DNA of 64,000 nucleotides. Source: an uncultured Bacteroides sp. (GTDB taxonomy: Bacteria > Bacteroidota > Bacteroidia > Bacteroidales > Bacteroidaceae). The stretch is from positions 22,692 through 86,691 of the forward strand of contig UQPQ01000004.1 in NCBI GenBank assembly GCA_900542985.1. The letters run 5' to 3'. The notes under the pieces were generated by a model. That model worked only from the letters and a program-made list of their open reading frames with translations. It made no database searches and was not told the DNA's origin. The position numbers and the translations under genes are program-made. This document shows, piece by piece, positions 8,612 to 16,821 of this stretch (positions are counted from its first letter, which is position 1; every line of letters begins with the position of its first letter).

Positions 8612-8712
8612 GCTTTTGAGTTTATTAGTTTGTAAGTTGATAAGTTTGTTGCAAGTAATCGGTTTGTATACACTTATGACTAACTCAGAAAACTTAGAAA
8701 CTCAAAAACTTA
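8610..8712. repeat. Long inverted repeat of AAGTTTG-like heptamers
   Basis: TTTTGAGTTT (8614-8623) pairs with AAACTCAAAA (8698-8707). The inner arms are built of near-heptameric units (AGTTTGT, AAGTTGAT, AAGTTTG on the left; CTAACTC, AAAACTT on the right). It follows the rpsI stop directly and may end the rplM-rpsI transcript. The style matches the repeat after rpsB at 9681. Confidence 0.5.
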
Positions 8713-8731
8713 AATGAAAGCGTTTAGTATC

Positions 8732-8790
8732 TAAACCATCGGGATTTTCCTTACAAGGGTTTGTGGAGAAACTACCCGATAGTTGGTTTA
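8732..8790 (+). promoter_or_regulatory. Structured leader before rpsB (candidate autoregulatory element)
   Basis: TAAACC (8732-8737) pairs with GGTTTA (8785-8790), and ATCGGG (8738-8743) with CCCGAT (8775-8780), leaving a 4-nt bulge on one side and a 31-nt apical region. The stem ends 40 bp before the rpsB ATG. Ribosomal protein leaders often bind their own product. The placement fits this, but no match to a named leader family could be checked. Confidence 0.5.
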
Positions 8791-8830
8791 ATTAACAAAA
8801 AAGAAAGTAAACGATTTAAAGATTAAAACA

Positions 8831-9667
8831 ATGTCAAGAGTAAATTTTGATACATTATTGGAGGCTGGTTGCCACTTCGGACATTTGAAGAGAAAGTGGA
8901 ACCCTGCAATGGCTCCTTATATTTTCATGGAACGCAACGGTATTCACATCATCGACTTGAACAAAACCGTTGTAAAAGTAGAAGAAGCTGCTGAAGCTTT
9001 GAAACAAATCGCTAAATCAGGAAAGAAAGTCCTGTTTGTCGCTACTAAGAAACAAGCTAAACAGGTAGTAGCTGAAAAAGCTGCTTCTGTAAACATGCCT
9101 TATGTTATCGAACGCTGGCCGGGTGGTATGTTGACTAACTTCCCGACTATCCGTAAGGCTATCAAGAAAATGGCTACTATCGATAAGTTGACTAACGATG
9201 GTACTTACTCTAACTTGTCTAAGAGAGAAGTTCTGCAGATTTCTCGTCAGCGTGCTAAGTTGGAAAAGAACTTGGGTTCTATCGCTGATTTGACTCGTTT
9301 GCCATCTGCATTGTTCGTTATCGACGTATTGAAAGAAAACATCGCAGTTCGCGAAGCTAACCGTTTGGGTATTCCTGTATTTGCTATCGTTGATACAAAC
9401 TCAGATCCTTCAAACGTAGATTTCGTAATCCCAGCTAACGACGACGCTACTAAGTCTGTAGAAGTTATCTTGGATGCTTGCTGCGCTGCTATGGCAGAAG
9501 GTTTGGAAGAAAGAAAAGCTGAAAAGGTAGACATGGAAGCTGCTGGTGAAAACGCACCGAAAGCTGCTAAGAAAAAAACTACCAAAGCACGCATGGATAA
9601 AGCTGAAGAAGACGCAATCAATGCTGCTAAAGCTGCCGCTTTCATCGGTAAAGACGAAGAAGCTTAA
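8831..9667 (+). CDS. rpsB: 30S ribosomal protein S2
   Basis: The 278-residue protein has the S2 core: LLEAGCHFGHLKRKWNPAMAPYIF, IIDLNKTVVKVEEA, ERWPGGMLTNFPTIR, and LFVIDVLKENIAVREANRLGIPVFAIVDTNSDP. The last 50 residues form an Ala/Lys/Glu-rich tail typical of the longer S2 proteins in Bacteroidetes. tsf follows after 127 bp, the usual rpsB-tsf pair, but here a repeat that could act as a terminator or processing site lies between them. Confidence 0.98.
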   Translation: MSRVNFDTLLEAGCHFGHLKRKWNPAMAPYIFMERNGIHIIDLNKTVVKVEEAAEALKQIAKSGKKVLFVATKKQAKQVVAEKAASVNMPYVIERWPGGMLTNFPTIRKAIKKMATIDKLTNDGTYSNLSKREVLQISRQRAKLEKNLGSIADLTRLPSALFVIDVLKENIAVREANRLGIPVFAIVDTNSDPSNVDFVIPANDDATKSVEVILDACCAAMAEGLEERKAEKVDMEAAGENAPKAAKKKTTKARMDKAEEDAINAAKAAAFIGKDEEA

Positions 9668-9680
9668 TATACTTTAAGTG

Positions 9681-9754
9681 GAGAGTTGAGAGTTGAAAGT
9701 TGAGAGTTACTATAATAAAGCGATTCTCAACTCTCTGTTCTCAGCTCTCTTTTG
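9681..9754. repeat. Heptamer-built inverted repeat between rpsB and tsf
   Basis: The left arm (9681-9708) repeats a 7-base unit like GAGTTGA three to four times. The right arm (9724-9749) carries the complement (CTCAACT, CTCTGTT, CTCAGCT) and is followed by TCTTTT. Because the arms are tandem heptamers, the hairpin can form in several registers. It may end or attenuate rpsB transcription. Confidence 0.6.
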
Positions 9755-9794
9755 CTTTAAATAGATTTATTAACTCAATAAAAAAGAAATTACT

Positions 9795-10787
9795 ATGGCT
9801 GTAAGTATGGCTGATATCACCAAGCTTCGTAAAATGACTGGAGCTGGTATGATGGACTGTAAAAACGCTTTGACAGAATCTGAAGGCGATTTCGACAAGG
9901 CAGTAGAAATTATCCGTAAGAAAGGACAGGCTGTTGCTGCAAAACGTTCTGACCGTGAAACTTCAGAAGGTTGTGTATTGGCAAAATCAACTGGCGACTA
10001 TGCTGCAATGATTGCTTTGAAGTGCGAAACTGACTTCGTTGCTAAGAATGCTGACTTCGTTGCTTTGACTCAGGCTATTCTGGATGCTGCTATCGCAAAC
10101 AAATGTCAGACTTTGGATGAAGTGAAGGCTCTTCCGATGGGTAGCGGTACAGTTGCTGACGCTATTGTAGAACGTAGTGGTATCACTGGTGAAAAGACTG
10201 AATTGGATGGTTATAACTTCGTTTCAGGTGCTTGCACAGCTGTTTACAACCACATGAACAAGAACCAGCTCTGTACAATCGTTTCTTTCAACAAGGTTTG
10301 TGATGAAAAAGTTGCTCACGAAATCTGTATGCAGATTGCTGCAATGAACCCGATTGCTATCGACGAAGCTGGTGTTCCTGAATCAGTAAAAGAAGAAGAA
10401 ATCAAGGTTGCTGTTGAAAAGACTAAAGCAGAACAGGTACAGAAAGCTGTAGAAGCTGCTTTGAAGAAAGCTGGTATCAACCCGGCTCACGTAGACAGCG
10501 AAGAGCACATGGAAAGCAACATGGCTAAGGGATGGATTACTGCTGAAGATGTAGCTAAAGCTAAAGAAATCAAAGAAACTGTTGCTGCAGAAAAAGCTGC
10601 TAACTTGCCTCAGGCTATGATCGAAAACATTGCTAAAGGTCGTTTGGGCAAATTCTTGAAAGAAGTTTGTCTGTTGAACCAGGAAAGCATCATGGATCCG
10701 AAAAAGACAGTTTCAGAAGTATTGAAAGCTGCTGATCCAGAATTGGCTATCACAGAATTCAAACGTTTCACTTTGCGTGCTGAATAA
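9795..10787 (+). CDS. tsf: Elongation factor Ts
   Basis: The 330-residue protein is the nucleotide exchange factor for EF-Tu. The N-terminal UBA-like segment reads ITKLRKMTGAGMMDCKNALTESEGDFDKAVEIIRKKG, and the core has KCETDFVAKNADF (the TDFVAxN motif that contacts EF-Tu). It is longer than the roughly 280-residue E. coli protein, as is usual in Bacteroides. A terminator follows at 10816. Confidence 0.97.
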   Translation: MAVSMADITKLRKMTGAGMMDCKNALTESEGDFDKAVEIIRKKGQAVAAKRSDRETSEGCVLAKSTGDYAAMIALKCETDFVAKNADFVALTQAILDAAIANKCQTLDEVKALPMGSGTVADAIVERSGITGEKTELDGYNFVSGACTAVYNHMNKNQLCTIVSFNKVCDEKVAHEICMQIAAMNPIAIDEAGVPESVKEEEIKVAVEKTKAEQVQKAVEAALKKAGINPAHVDSEEHMESNMAKGWITAEDVAKAKEIKETVAAEKAANLPQAMIENIAKGRLGKFLKEVCLLNQESIMDPKKTVSEVLKAADPELAITEFKRFTLRAE

Positions 10788-10815
10788 TCTGATTTATTCT
10801 GTAAGATAAAGGAAG

Positions 10816-10849
10816 AGGCCATCTCAAATTCATTTTGAGATGGCCTTTG
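10816..10849 (+). terminator. Terminator after tsf
   Basis: AGGCCATCTCAAA (10816-10828) pairs with TTTGAGATGGCCT (10834-10846), followed by TTGTCTTTTTATTT. Confidence 0.85.
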
Positions 10850-10977
10850 TCTTTTTATTTCAGAGGGAATAATTGTGATTTCCTTTGAGTGTATGATTGG
10901 TCTCATCCCGATTATCTGTAGGAAGAGGCATTTATTATCATAGTTGTATGTTCATAATTTTATTCGCGAACTTCAGT

Positions 10978-11061
10978 CGACGACGTCGGCTGTACAATCG
11001 TCAGCGTTGATTATACAGCCAACGACGACAACTCTGCAATCGGCGACGGCGATTAAATCCT
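10978..11061. repeat. 84-bp element of four 21-bp units (copy 1)
   Basis: Four units start at 10978, 10999, 11020 and 11041. Each follows a pattern near C-R-N-CGNCGTYGG-N-TGTACAGC. Unit 1 is the best preserved (CGACGACGTCGGC, then TGTACAAT). It lies between the tsf terminator and the end of the leftward lytic transglycosylase gene. Three more elements of the same size and register are at 26296, 40093 and 52841. Confidence 0.85.
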
Positions 11062-11110
11062 TCTACACTTATCGTAGCCCTTCTATTCTTGCCACATAAT
11101 ATATGCCTGA

Positions 11111-12073
11111 TTATTCTACCACCCAGCGTTTATCGTATGGAATGATGATGCGTGGATTGTAGTGCATTCCTTCTTCATCCGGTATTCGGAGATAGTAAGC
11201 TTTGTTTCCGTGTACATGGAGTTCACTGCTTCTTAACCAGGGATTCATATTGCGGAGCAGTACGTAATTGATTCCTCTTCCTTTGGCAAAGCGTGCAAGG
11301 TTATCAATATCTTCTGTCACTTTTATTTCTCTATAAGGAATGATTGGATACAAGTCGGATGCTTTCAGATAAAATCCAAATTGCTGTGGGTTGCTGAACA
11401 TGATTTTTGCAGCAAAAATGCGATATACATAGCGGGATGTTTCCTCTACAAGCTGTAAGTCGAGTGAATTTTCTTCGAACTGCTTTTCCAGTTGCTGGGA
11501 AATGCGTCCTTGTCCGGCATTATAAGATGCTGCTACGTTTATCCAGTTGCCGAAACGCTTGTAGGCTTGTTTTAAGTATTTGCAGGCTGCCTCTGTTGAT
11601 TTCTCCACATGATATCGTTCGTCCACCGTATGGGCTACCTCCAGTCCGAACTCTTTAGCAGTAGCCGGCATAAACTGCCACAGTCCTGCTGCGCCTGCTC
11701 CGGAACGTGCCAGTGGGTTTAAGCTGCTCTCTATCGCCATCAGATATTTGAAATCATCAGGAATCCCATTTGCCTTTAAAATAGGCTCTACAATGGGGAA
11801 GTAGCGGTTAGCCCGTTTTATCATCTGTATGGAGGTACTATGCATATAAGTAAAGGCCAGAAGTTCTCTGTCCATCCGCTCTCTGCGATCGTATCGCGTC
11901 AGGTCGATGGTTTCATCACAGAAAACAATACTTTTTGGAACTTCTATGCAGCTATAATGATATGTATTGACAGGGGATGCTTCTTGCGCAGAAGCGCATG
12001 CCGTACTGAGAAAAGAAAAACTGCAAAGAAATAAATTGAAGATGCTTGTATGTATAAAATGGGTTATTTTCAT
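11111..12073 (-). CDS. Lytic murein transglycosylase (SLT/MltD-like)
   Basis: The 320-residue protein starts at the ATG at 12073. A further 12 codons upstream are open, but this start gives the better signal peptide (MKITHFIHTSIFNLFLCSFS, cut near CASAQ). The catalytic SLT domain shows the AIESSLNPLARSGAGAAGLW motif with the catalytic Glu, then QFMPATAKEFGL and the AASYNAGQGRI segment. It cuts peptidoglycan glycan strands in the periplasm, making anhydro-muropeptides. The C-terminal region (about 250-320) has no clear LysM motif. It is leftward and separated from the next gene by a large hairpin. Confidence 0.9.
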   Translation of the reverse strand: MKITHFIHTSIFNLFLCSFSFLSTACASAQEASPVNTYHYSCIEVPKSIVFCDETIDLTRYDRRERMDRELLAFTYMHSTSIQMIKRANRYFPIVEPILKANGIPDDFKYLMAIESSLNPLARSGAGAAGLWQFMPATAKEFGLEVAHTVDERYHVEKSTEAACKYLKQAYKRFGNWINVAASYNAGQGRISQQLEKQFEENSLDLQLVEETSRYVYRIFAAKIMFSNPQQFGFYLKASDLYPIIPYREIKVTEDIDNLARFAKGRGINYVLLRNMNPWLRSSELHVHGNKAYYLRIPDEEGMHYNPRIIIPYDKRWVVE

Positions 12074-12185
12074 AGTGTATGTTGTTTTATCTTTTCCGAA
12101 GGTACGCATAAACCTTGGTATCCGAAGAACTTGTTAAGGATATTTTTAAAAAAGCTCGTTTTCTTTTGGGATTTTGCAGAAAAGG

Positions 12186-12253
12186 ACAATCCGATATATA
12201 TAATAGCCTTGTAAGAGTATTCTCTCGCAAGGCTATTATATATATCGGATTGT
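12186..12253. terminator. 26-bp perfect hairpin between two leftward genes
   Basis: The arms 12186-12211 and 12228-12253 are exact complements over 26 bases (starting ACAATCCGATA, ending TAGCCTTG) around a 16-nt loop. TTTTT follows on the + side, and TCCTTTTC on the leftward side. Its likely job is to end the leftward pair of genes at 12267-12964. It is longer than ordinary terminators. Confidence 0.8.
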
Positions 12254-12266
12254 TTTTACCTTACCT

Positions 12267-12737
12267 TTAATCTTCCAGTGCAAAACTTTTCAATATACGC
12301 TCCGGATTAGGATCGTTCTCCTGTTTATATACAATGGATACATAAAATCCGCTTCCTCCGTCACGAGCCAGCAGATAGCTGTATATACATCGGTCTGTTT
12401 CACATTTTCCCTGCAACTGTACACCGTAAAAATGCGGCAGTTCGAATGTCCTTACAGGAGTCTGTTCTGTCACTTCATCGTCGGTTGCGATGTTTTTCAA
12501 CTCTGTAGCCAGTTCCGACTGTTTGATACCTTCTCCGTCCAGCATTTGAACGGTAATATAATATGTATCGTTGTATACAATATAACCTTCTTCCGAATCA
12601 TCCTCTATGCTGATGTCGGACGGAGCTTTAAACGATACCCCATAAGCCTTCCATTGAGTCGGTTTTAAATCCTGTGCACTCAGCTGGAATGCGATAAAAG
12701 ATAAGGCGGCAAATGCTGCAAATCCCTTTTTTCTCAT
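12267..12737 (-). CDS. Secreted protein of unknown function
   Basis: The 156-residue protein begins with a signal peptide (MRKKGFAAFAALSFIAFQLS, cut after AQ). The mature part contains PTQWKAYGVSFKAPSDISIEDD and an YIVYNDTYYITVQML strand pair, resembling small periplasmic proteins with an alpha/beta fold that recognise or stabilise something at the envelope. A pair of cysteines (CETDRC) could form a disulfide. Its start overlaps the stop of the DUF2007 gene by an ATGA, so the two are translated together. The function is not recognised. Confidence 0.7.
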   Translation of the reverse strand: MRKKGFAAFAALSFIAFQLSAQDLKPTQWKAYGVSFKAPSDISIEDDSEEGYIVYNDTYYITVQMLDGEGIKQSELATELKNIATDDEVTEQTPVRTFELPHFYGVQLQGKCETDRCIYSYLLARDGGSGFYVSIVYKQENDPNPERILKSFALED

Positions 12738-12964
12738 ACTTTTCTTTCTGCTACCACTTTTCTTGCAAATACTTCTTCTTCCTTATTAACCATTACAAGT
12801 ACTTTTCCTCCTGTATTGGAATAAGGAGAAGTGACCGCAGACAATGTCTCGTCTTTGATCATGGCATCTACACCCGCTGCGTTAAGCAAGCCTTTAACCA
12901 ATTCGGCTTCCCAAAGACTACCTCGGAAAACCTCTACTAATGAACCATACATCTTAGCTCCCAT
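12734..12964 (-). CDS. DUF2007 domain protein (putative signal-transducing protein)
   Basis: The 76-residue protein reads MYGSLVEVFRGSLWEAELVKG, then LLNAAGVDAMIKDE, and ends with KVLVMVNKEEEVFARKVVAE. This is the DUF2007 pattern, a small ferredoxin-like fold sometimes labelled a signal transducer and resembling PII-like domains. It has no signal peptide. It is the first gene of a two-gene leftward operon and overlaps the next by 4 bases. The ATG at 12952 (MYGSL) is an alternative start. The biological role is unknown. Confidence 0.8.
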   Translation of the reverse strand: MGAKMYGSLVEVFRGSLWEAELVKGLLNAAGVDAMIKDETLSAVTSPYSNTGGKVLVMVNKEEEVFARKVVAERKV

Positions 12965-13087
12965 AGTCTGTTTGTTTTAGGTTAATAAATCAGTTTTTTA
13001 CACTCTTCGTTGTATTTCAAAGATAATTAAAAAATCTGAATATCAAGATAATTTGTCGGGAAAAAGAGAAGATAACAGAAATAATGA

Positions 13088-13095
13088 TACTTTTG
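13088..13095 (+). promoter_or_regulatory. -7 box before proA
   Basis: TACTTTTG fits TAnnTTTG, 31 bp before the proA ATG. No TTTG is found at the -33 spacing. Confidence 0.4.
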
Positions 13096-13125
13096 TGTTC
13101 TGCTAACATGTGAAAAAGTAATAAT

Positions 13126-14370
13126 ATGAGGATTGAGGATTGGAAAGCTGTGCGTCTGGCTTCACGTACATTGGCTTTGCTGGAAGAGAAACAGATTAAT
13201 GCAATATTGATGGCTGTTGCAGAAGCTATACCCCATTATATGAATCGTATTCTGGAAGCAAATGAAACAGATTTGTCCCGGATGAATCCCGATAACCCGA
13301 AGTACGACCGTCTTCGGTTGACAGAGCAGCGCTTGCTGGATATTGCGTCGGATATCAGAAATGTGGCTGCACTGCCATCGCCTTTAAATCAGGTGTTGGA
13401 GGAGAGCGTACGTCCCAACGGACTGCGATTGAAGAAAGTGTCGGTTCCTTTTGGCGTAATTGGCATAATTTACGAAGCACGTCCTAATGTTACTTTCGAT
13501 GTGTTTTCCTTGTGCTTGAAAAGTGGAAGTGCCTGTGTGCTGAAAGGGGGAAGCGATGCGGCAGAATCGAATCGGGCTATTGTGGATCTCTTGCATAAGG
13601 TGCTGGCTGACTTGGGTGCAGATACTCGTTTGGTTACTTTACTTTCTCCGGGAAGGGAAGCGGCGGAAGAGTTGCTTCATGCCAACGGGTGGGTAGACTT
13701 GATTATTCCCCGTGGAAGTAGTGGACTGATAGATTATGTCCGCCAGAATGCAACGGTACCTGTCATTGAAACCGGTGCGGGTGTGTGTCATACGTATTTC
13801 GATGCATCGGGAAACCTGGAAAAAGGTATTCGTATTGTGAATAATGCCAAGACCCGGCGCGTCAGTGTATGTAATGCATTAGACTGTCTGTTGGTGCATG
13901 AATCGCGTATCAACGATTTGGCGCAGTTGTGTGCACCCTTGCAGGAAAGCAAGGTGACAATTTATGCCGATGAAGCAGCTTATGGAGCTTTATGTGGGCA
14001 TTATCCTGCTTCTTTACTTGTACAGGCTTTGCCGGAGGTATATGGAACAGAGTTTCTGGATTACAAGATGGCGGTAAAGACAGTAAAGAATATAGAAGAA
14101 GCTGTATCGCATATTTATACATATGGCTCTGGACATAGTGAGTGCATTGTGACAGAAGATAAACAAGCTTCCAATTTGTTTTGCCGACAGGTTGATGCAG
14201 CTTGTGTATATGTCAATGCACCGACCTCATTTACAGACGGAGCGCAGTTTGGCCTTGGTGCTGAGATTGGAATCAGTACACAGAAGTTGCATGCTCGCGG
14301 ACCGATGGGATTGAGGGAAATTACAACTTATAAATGGCTGATTGAGGGTGATGGACAAATCCGTCCGTAA
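13126..14370 (+). CDS. proA: Glutamate-5-semialdehyde dehydrogenase (gamma-glutamyl phosphate reductase)
   Basis: The 414-residue protein is the second enzyme of proline synthesis, reducing glutamyl-5-phosphate to the semialdehyde with NADPH. It carries the aldehyde-dehydrogenase-like fold with [42 protein letters not shown], and the catalytic Cys in [15 protein letters not shown] (near residue 249). Late motifs are [15 protein letters not shown] and [25 protein letters not shown]. proB is not in the window. The carbamoyltransferase of arginine synthesis follows 90 bp later with its own -7 box. Confidence 0.96.
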   Translation: MRIEDWKAVRLASRTLALLEEKQINAILMAVAEAIPHYMNRILEANETDLSRMNPDNPKYDRLRLTEQRLLDIASDIRNVAALPSPLNQVLEESVRPNGLRLKKVSVPFGVIGIIYEARPNVTFDVFSLCLKSGSACVLKGGSDAAESNRAIVDLLHKVLADLGADTRLVTLLSPGREAAEELLHANGWVDLIIPRGSSGLIDYVRQNATVPVIETGAGVCHTYFDASGNLEKGIRIVNNAKTRRVSVCNALDCLLVHESRINDLAQLCAPLQESKVTIYADEAAYGALCGHYPASLLVQALPEVYGTEFLDYKMAVKTVKNIEEAVSHIYTYGSGHSECIVTEDKQASNLFCRQVDAACVYVNAPTSFTDGAQFGLGAEIGISTQKLHARGPMGLREITTYKWLIEGDGQIRP

Positions 14371-14420
14371 TATTCTTTCATTAAAAGCTGTAAAAATAAC
14401 GATATATTGTATTTTTATAG

Positions 14421-14428
14421 TATATTTG
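14421..14428 (+). promoter_or_regulatory. -7 box before the argF-like gene
   Basis: TATATTTG fits TAnnTTTG, 32 bp before the ATG, suggesting separate transcription from proA. The -33 box is unclear. Confidence 0.45.
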
Positions 14429-14460
14429 CTGCGCTAAATTAATTAATATACATTATTCCT

Positions 14461-15423
14461 ATGAAAACTTACACGAACGTATTTGATTTAGGAGATTTGA
14501 AGACCGCTCTGGCCGAAGCATTCGAAATAAAGAATGACCGTTATAAATATGAAACATTGGGTAAGCATCGTACTTGCTTGCTGATATTCTTTAACAACAG
14601 TTTGCGTACCCGACTTAGTACACAGAAAGCTGCCCGTAATCTGGGTATGGATGTCATTGTGCTGGATGTAAATCAGGGTGCATGGAAACTGGAAACTGAA
14701 CGTGGGGTAGTGATGGATGGTGACAAGAGTGAACACTTGTTGGAGGCTATTCCGGTGATGGCTTCGTATTGCGATATTATCGGAGTACGTTCGTTTGCAC
14801 AGTTTCAGAACCGTGAAGATGATTATACAGAAAAAATATTGAATCAGTTCATCCAGTATTCGGGTAAGCCGGTATTCTCTATGGAGGCAGCTACAGGACA
14901 TCCTCTGCAGGCTTTTGCCGACCTGATTACCATCGAAGAATATAAGAAGAAGGAACGTCCTAAAGTTGTATTGACTTGGGCACCGCATCCGCGTGCATTG
15001 CCGCAGGCTGTACCTAACTCGTTTGCCGACTTCATGAACGAGGCTGATGTGGATTTTGTCATTACGCATCCTCATGGTTATGAGTTGGATCCGAAATTTG
15101 TGCGTGGAGCTAAGGTGGAATACGACCAGATGAAAGCTTTTGAAGGAGCTGACTTCATTTATGCCAAGAACTGGGCGTGTCCGGGAGTAACCAATCCGGA
15201 AGACTATGGTAAGATTCTGTGTAAGGATATGAGTTGGACTGTAGATGCTGCGCATATGGCAGTAACCAACAATGCGTACTTTATGCACTGTCTGCCTGTG
15301 CGCCGTAATATGATTGTGACAGACGAAGTAATCGAAGCGCCTACTTCATTGGTTATTCCGGAAGCAGCTAACCGTGAGATTTCTGCTACCGTAGTGTTGA
15401 AGCGCATGCTGGAAAATCTTTAA
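14461..15423 (+). CDS. argF': N-succinylornithine carbamoyltransferase
   Basis: The 320-residue protein is closest to the unusual Bacteroides enzyme that carbamoylates N-succinyl-L-ornithine in arginine synthesis. The carbamoyl-phosphate motif is FFNNSLRTRLSTQKAARNLGM rather than the STRTR of ordinary ornithine enzymes, and the late motif is HCLPVRRNM. In this family residue 90 separates substrates, as I recall: Glu in the acetylornithine enzyme, Pro in the B. fragilis succinylornithine enzyme. Here residue 90 is Ser (MDGDKSEHLLEA), so a succinyl preference is likely but not proven. It is cytosolic and probably a trimer. Confidence 0.9.
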   Translation: MKTYTNVFDLGDLKTALAEAFEIKNDRYKYETLGKHRTCLLIFFNNSLRTRLSTQKAARNLGMDVIVLDVNQGAWKLETERGVVMDGDKSEHLLEAIPVMASYCDIIGVRSFAQFQNREDDYTEKILNQFIQYSGKPVFSMEAATGHPLQAFADLITIEEYKKKERPKVVLTWAPHPRALPQAVPNSFADFMNEADVDFVITHPHGYELDPKFVRGAKVEYDQMKAFEGADFIYAKNWACPGVTNPEDYGKILCKDMSWTVDAAHMAVTNNAYFMHCLPVRRNMIVTDEVIEAPTSLVIPEAANREISATVVLKRMLENL

Positions 15424-15477
15424 TTGCTGATTTTATTTTGTTTCCCTGCATTCATGAGTGAAACGGGGAGTCTCTAT

Positions 15478-15530
15478 AAAGCGAAAGTATGAACCAAGCT
15501 TAATCACAAGAGTTCATTCTTTCGCTTTTT
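15478..15530 (+). terminator. Terminator after the argF-like gene
   Basis: AAAGCGAAAGTATGAAC (15478-15494) pairs with GTTCATTCTTTCGCTTT (15512-15528) with a single T-T mismatch, followed by TT. Confidence 0.75.
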
Positions 15531-15609
15531 CTGTTCTTCTGTTTGTTCCGATTCTGGTATTGCGACTCGGTTCTTTTTGTACGTTTTCTTTCTTATGTAC
15601 AGATGCGTA

Positions 15610-15642
15610 GAAAATAAAAAAAGACAGATTTAATCTGTCTTT
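15610..15642 (-). terminator. Leftward terminator of the 15742-20739 gene run
   Basis: AAAGACAGATT (15620-15630) and AATCTGTCTTT (15632-15642) form an 11-bp stem with almost no loop. Read leftward it is followed by TTTTTTATTTT. The 318-bp gap between the argF-like and rhodanese genes holds only this and the previous terminator. Confidence 0.7.
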
Positions 15643-15741
15643 GTATTTCAATATACAAGCTATAGTATGCTGCAATTGGTGTGAAGGGGAAAACTGATGA
15701 TATAAAGAAATCGTACTTTCCCTATTGTATATAATATAGGG

Positions 15742-16140
15742 TTAGTATGCGATGTCTTTACCCAGTTCTTTCCAGTTTTCAAATCCCTTGTCCATGTTGT
15801 ATACCTTAAAGCCTTTCTTGTCCAAAATGCGTGCAGCATTCCGGCTGCGTTTACCGCTACGGCAATATACGGCTACAGGACGGTCTTTTTCCAATAAATC
15901 GTCTGCGACCTCCGGAAAATTATCATCCAGTACATTGATGTTGATACTTCCGGCAAGATGTCCTTTACTGTATTCGGCTACTGTCCGTACGTCTACTACT
16001 TGTATGTCATCGTCTTGTATCAGACGTTCGAATTCATCGGCAGAAAGATTCTTGAAATTATCTTTTGCCTTGCTGTTGCATGCGATGAGTCCGAGTGCAA
16101 AAGCGCAGACGAAGAACATGAAATAGAGTGTCTTTATCAT
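15742..16140 (-). CDS. Rhodanese-like lipoprotein
   Basis: The 132-residue protein has a lipoprotein signal (MIKTLYFMFFVCAFALGLIA with a Cys right after) and a single rhodanese domain: QVVDVRTVAEYSKGHLAGSININV and the active-site loop VYCRSGKRSRNAARIL with its Cys. Such domains carry a sulfane sulfur on that Cys; the acceptor is unknown. Being lipidated it should face the periplasm. It is the last gene of the leftward run and has its own terminator. Confidence 0.88.
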   Translation of the reverse strand: MIKTLYFMFFVCAFALGLIACNSKAKDNFKNLSADEFERLIQDDDIQVVDVRTVAEYSKGHLAGSININVLDDNFPEVADDLLEKDRPVAVYCRSGKRSRNAARILDKKGFKVYNMDKGFENWKELGKDIAY

Positions 16141-16173
16141 ATCTGAAATAGGAAATGAACAGTTGTTAATAAA

Positions 16174-16821
16174 TTAGTAGATAAATTCTCTTTGTGTATC
16201 TCCTTCCTCGTATGTGGAAATATGAAATACAATTTTGTCTCCTTGTTTCAGCTTTCCATCGTAAGCCCATAACGGAACAGACAAGTATACTTTACGCGTA
16301 AAAGCTTCGTAGTCGTTGTTCCGGTTGTGATAGAGTTGGAGATGAAGAGTTTGTGTACCATCTGCTTCTTTTTGTATCCCCTGGTCGATAAAATGATAAC
16401 TGTGGCTTTCTTCTTTTACCTTTGCCAGCAATACCATATTCAGATATTTACCCGACAACCACATGCGTTCAATGTCTACCGGGTCGGTTTTGATATCACC
16501 GATTATCTGCTTGGCACTGACTGGAATCATTGAAAGAACCAGTTCGCTGGAATACAGTTGTACGGTCTGGTTTTCCAGAGGTTGATAAATGGATATTGTG
16601 CGGTACAGAGTATCCTTCTTCAAGCCGTCCAAACCACTTCTTGCTTGTATCCGATATTCTTCTCCATTATCGGCTACCAAACGGGTAAGCGTACCGTTTT
16701 CATCAGTTGCTGCACCGATAAACTCGGTTATCACATCGGGGTATACATACTCTTCTTCTTTGCATGCTCCAAACAGGCACATGCAAAGAAGAAGAAAGGA
16801 AAATCGGGTCAATAACTTCAT
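16174..16821 (-). CDS. NigD-like lipoprotein
   Basis: The 215-residue protein has a lipobox signal (MKLLTRFSFLLLCMCLFGAC). The body matches the two-domain NigD-like family of Bacteroidales: an N-terminal OB-like part (ITEFIGAATDENGTLTRLVADNGEEY) and a C-terminal beta-sandwich (TLHLQLYHNRNNDYEAFTRKVYLSVPL). The family is named for a nigrescin bacteriocin cluster but is widespread, and its function is unknown. Its ATG overlaps the stop of the acyltransferase gene by 4 bases (ATGA), so the two are translationally coupled. Confidence 0.8.
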   Translation of the reverse strand: MKLLTRFSFLLLCMCLFGACKEEEYVYPDVITEFIGAATDENGTLTRLVADNGEEYRIQARSGLDGLKKDTLYRTISIYQPLENQTVQLYSSELVLSMIPVSAKQIIGDIKTDPVDIERMWLSGKYLNMVLLAKVKEESHSYHFIDQGIQKEADGTQTLHLQLYHNRNNDYEAFTRKVYLSVPLWAYDGKLKQGDKIVFHISTYEEGDTQREFIY

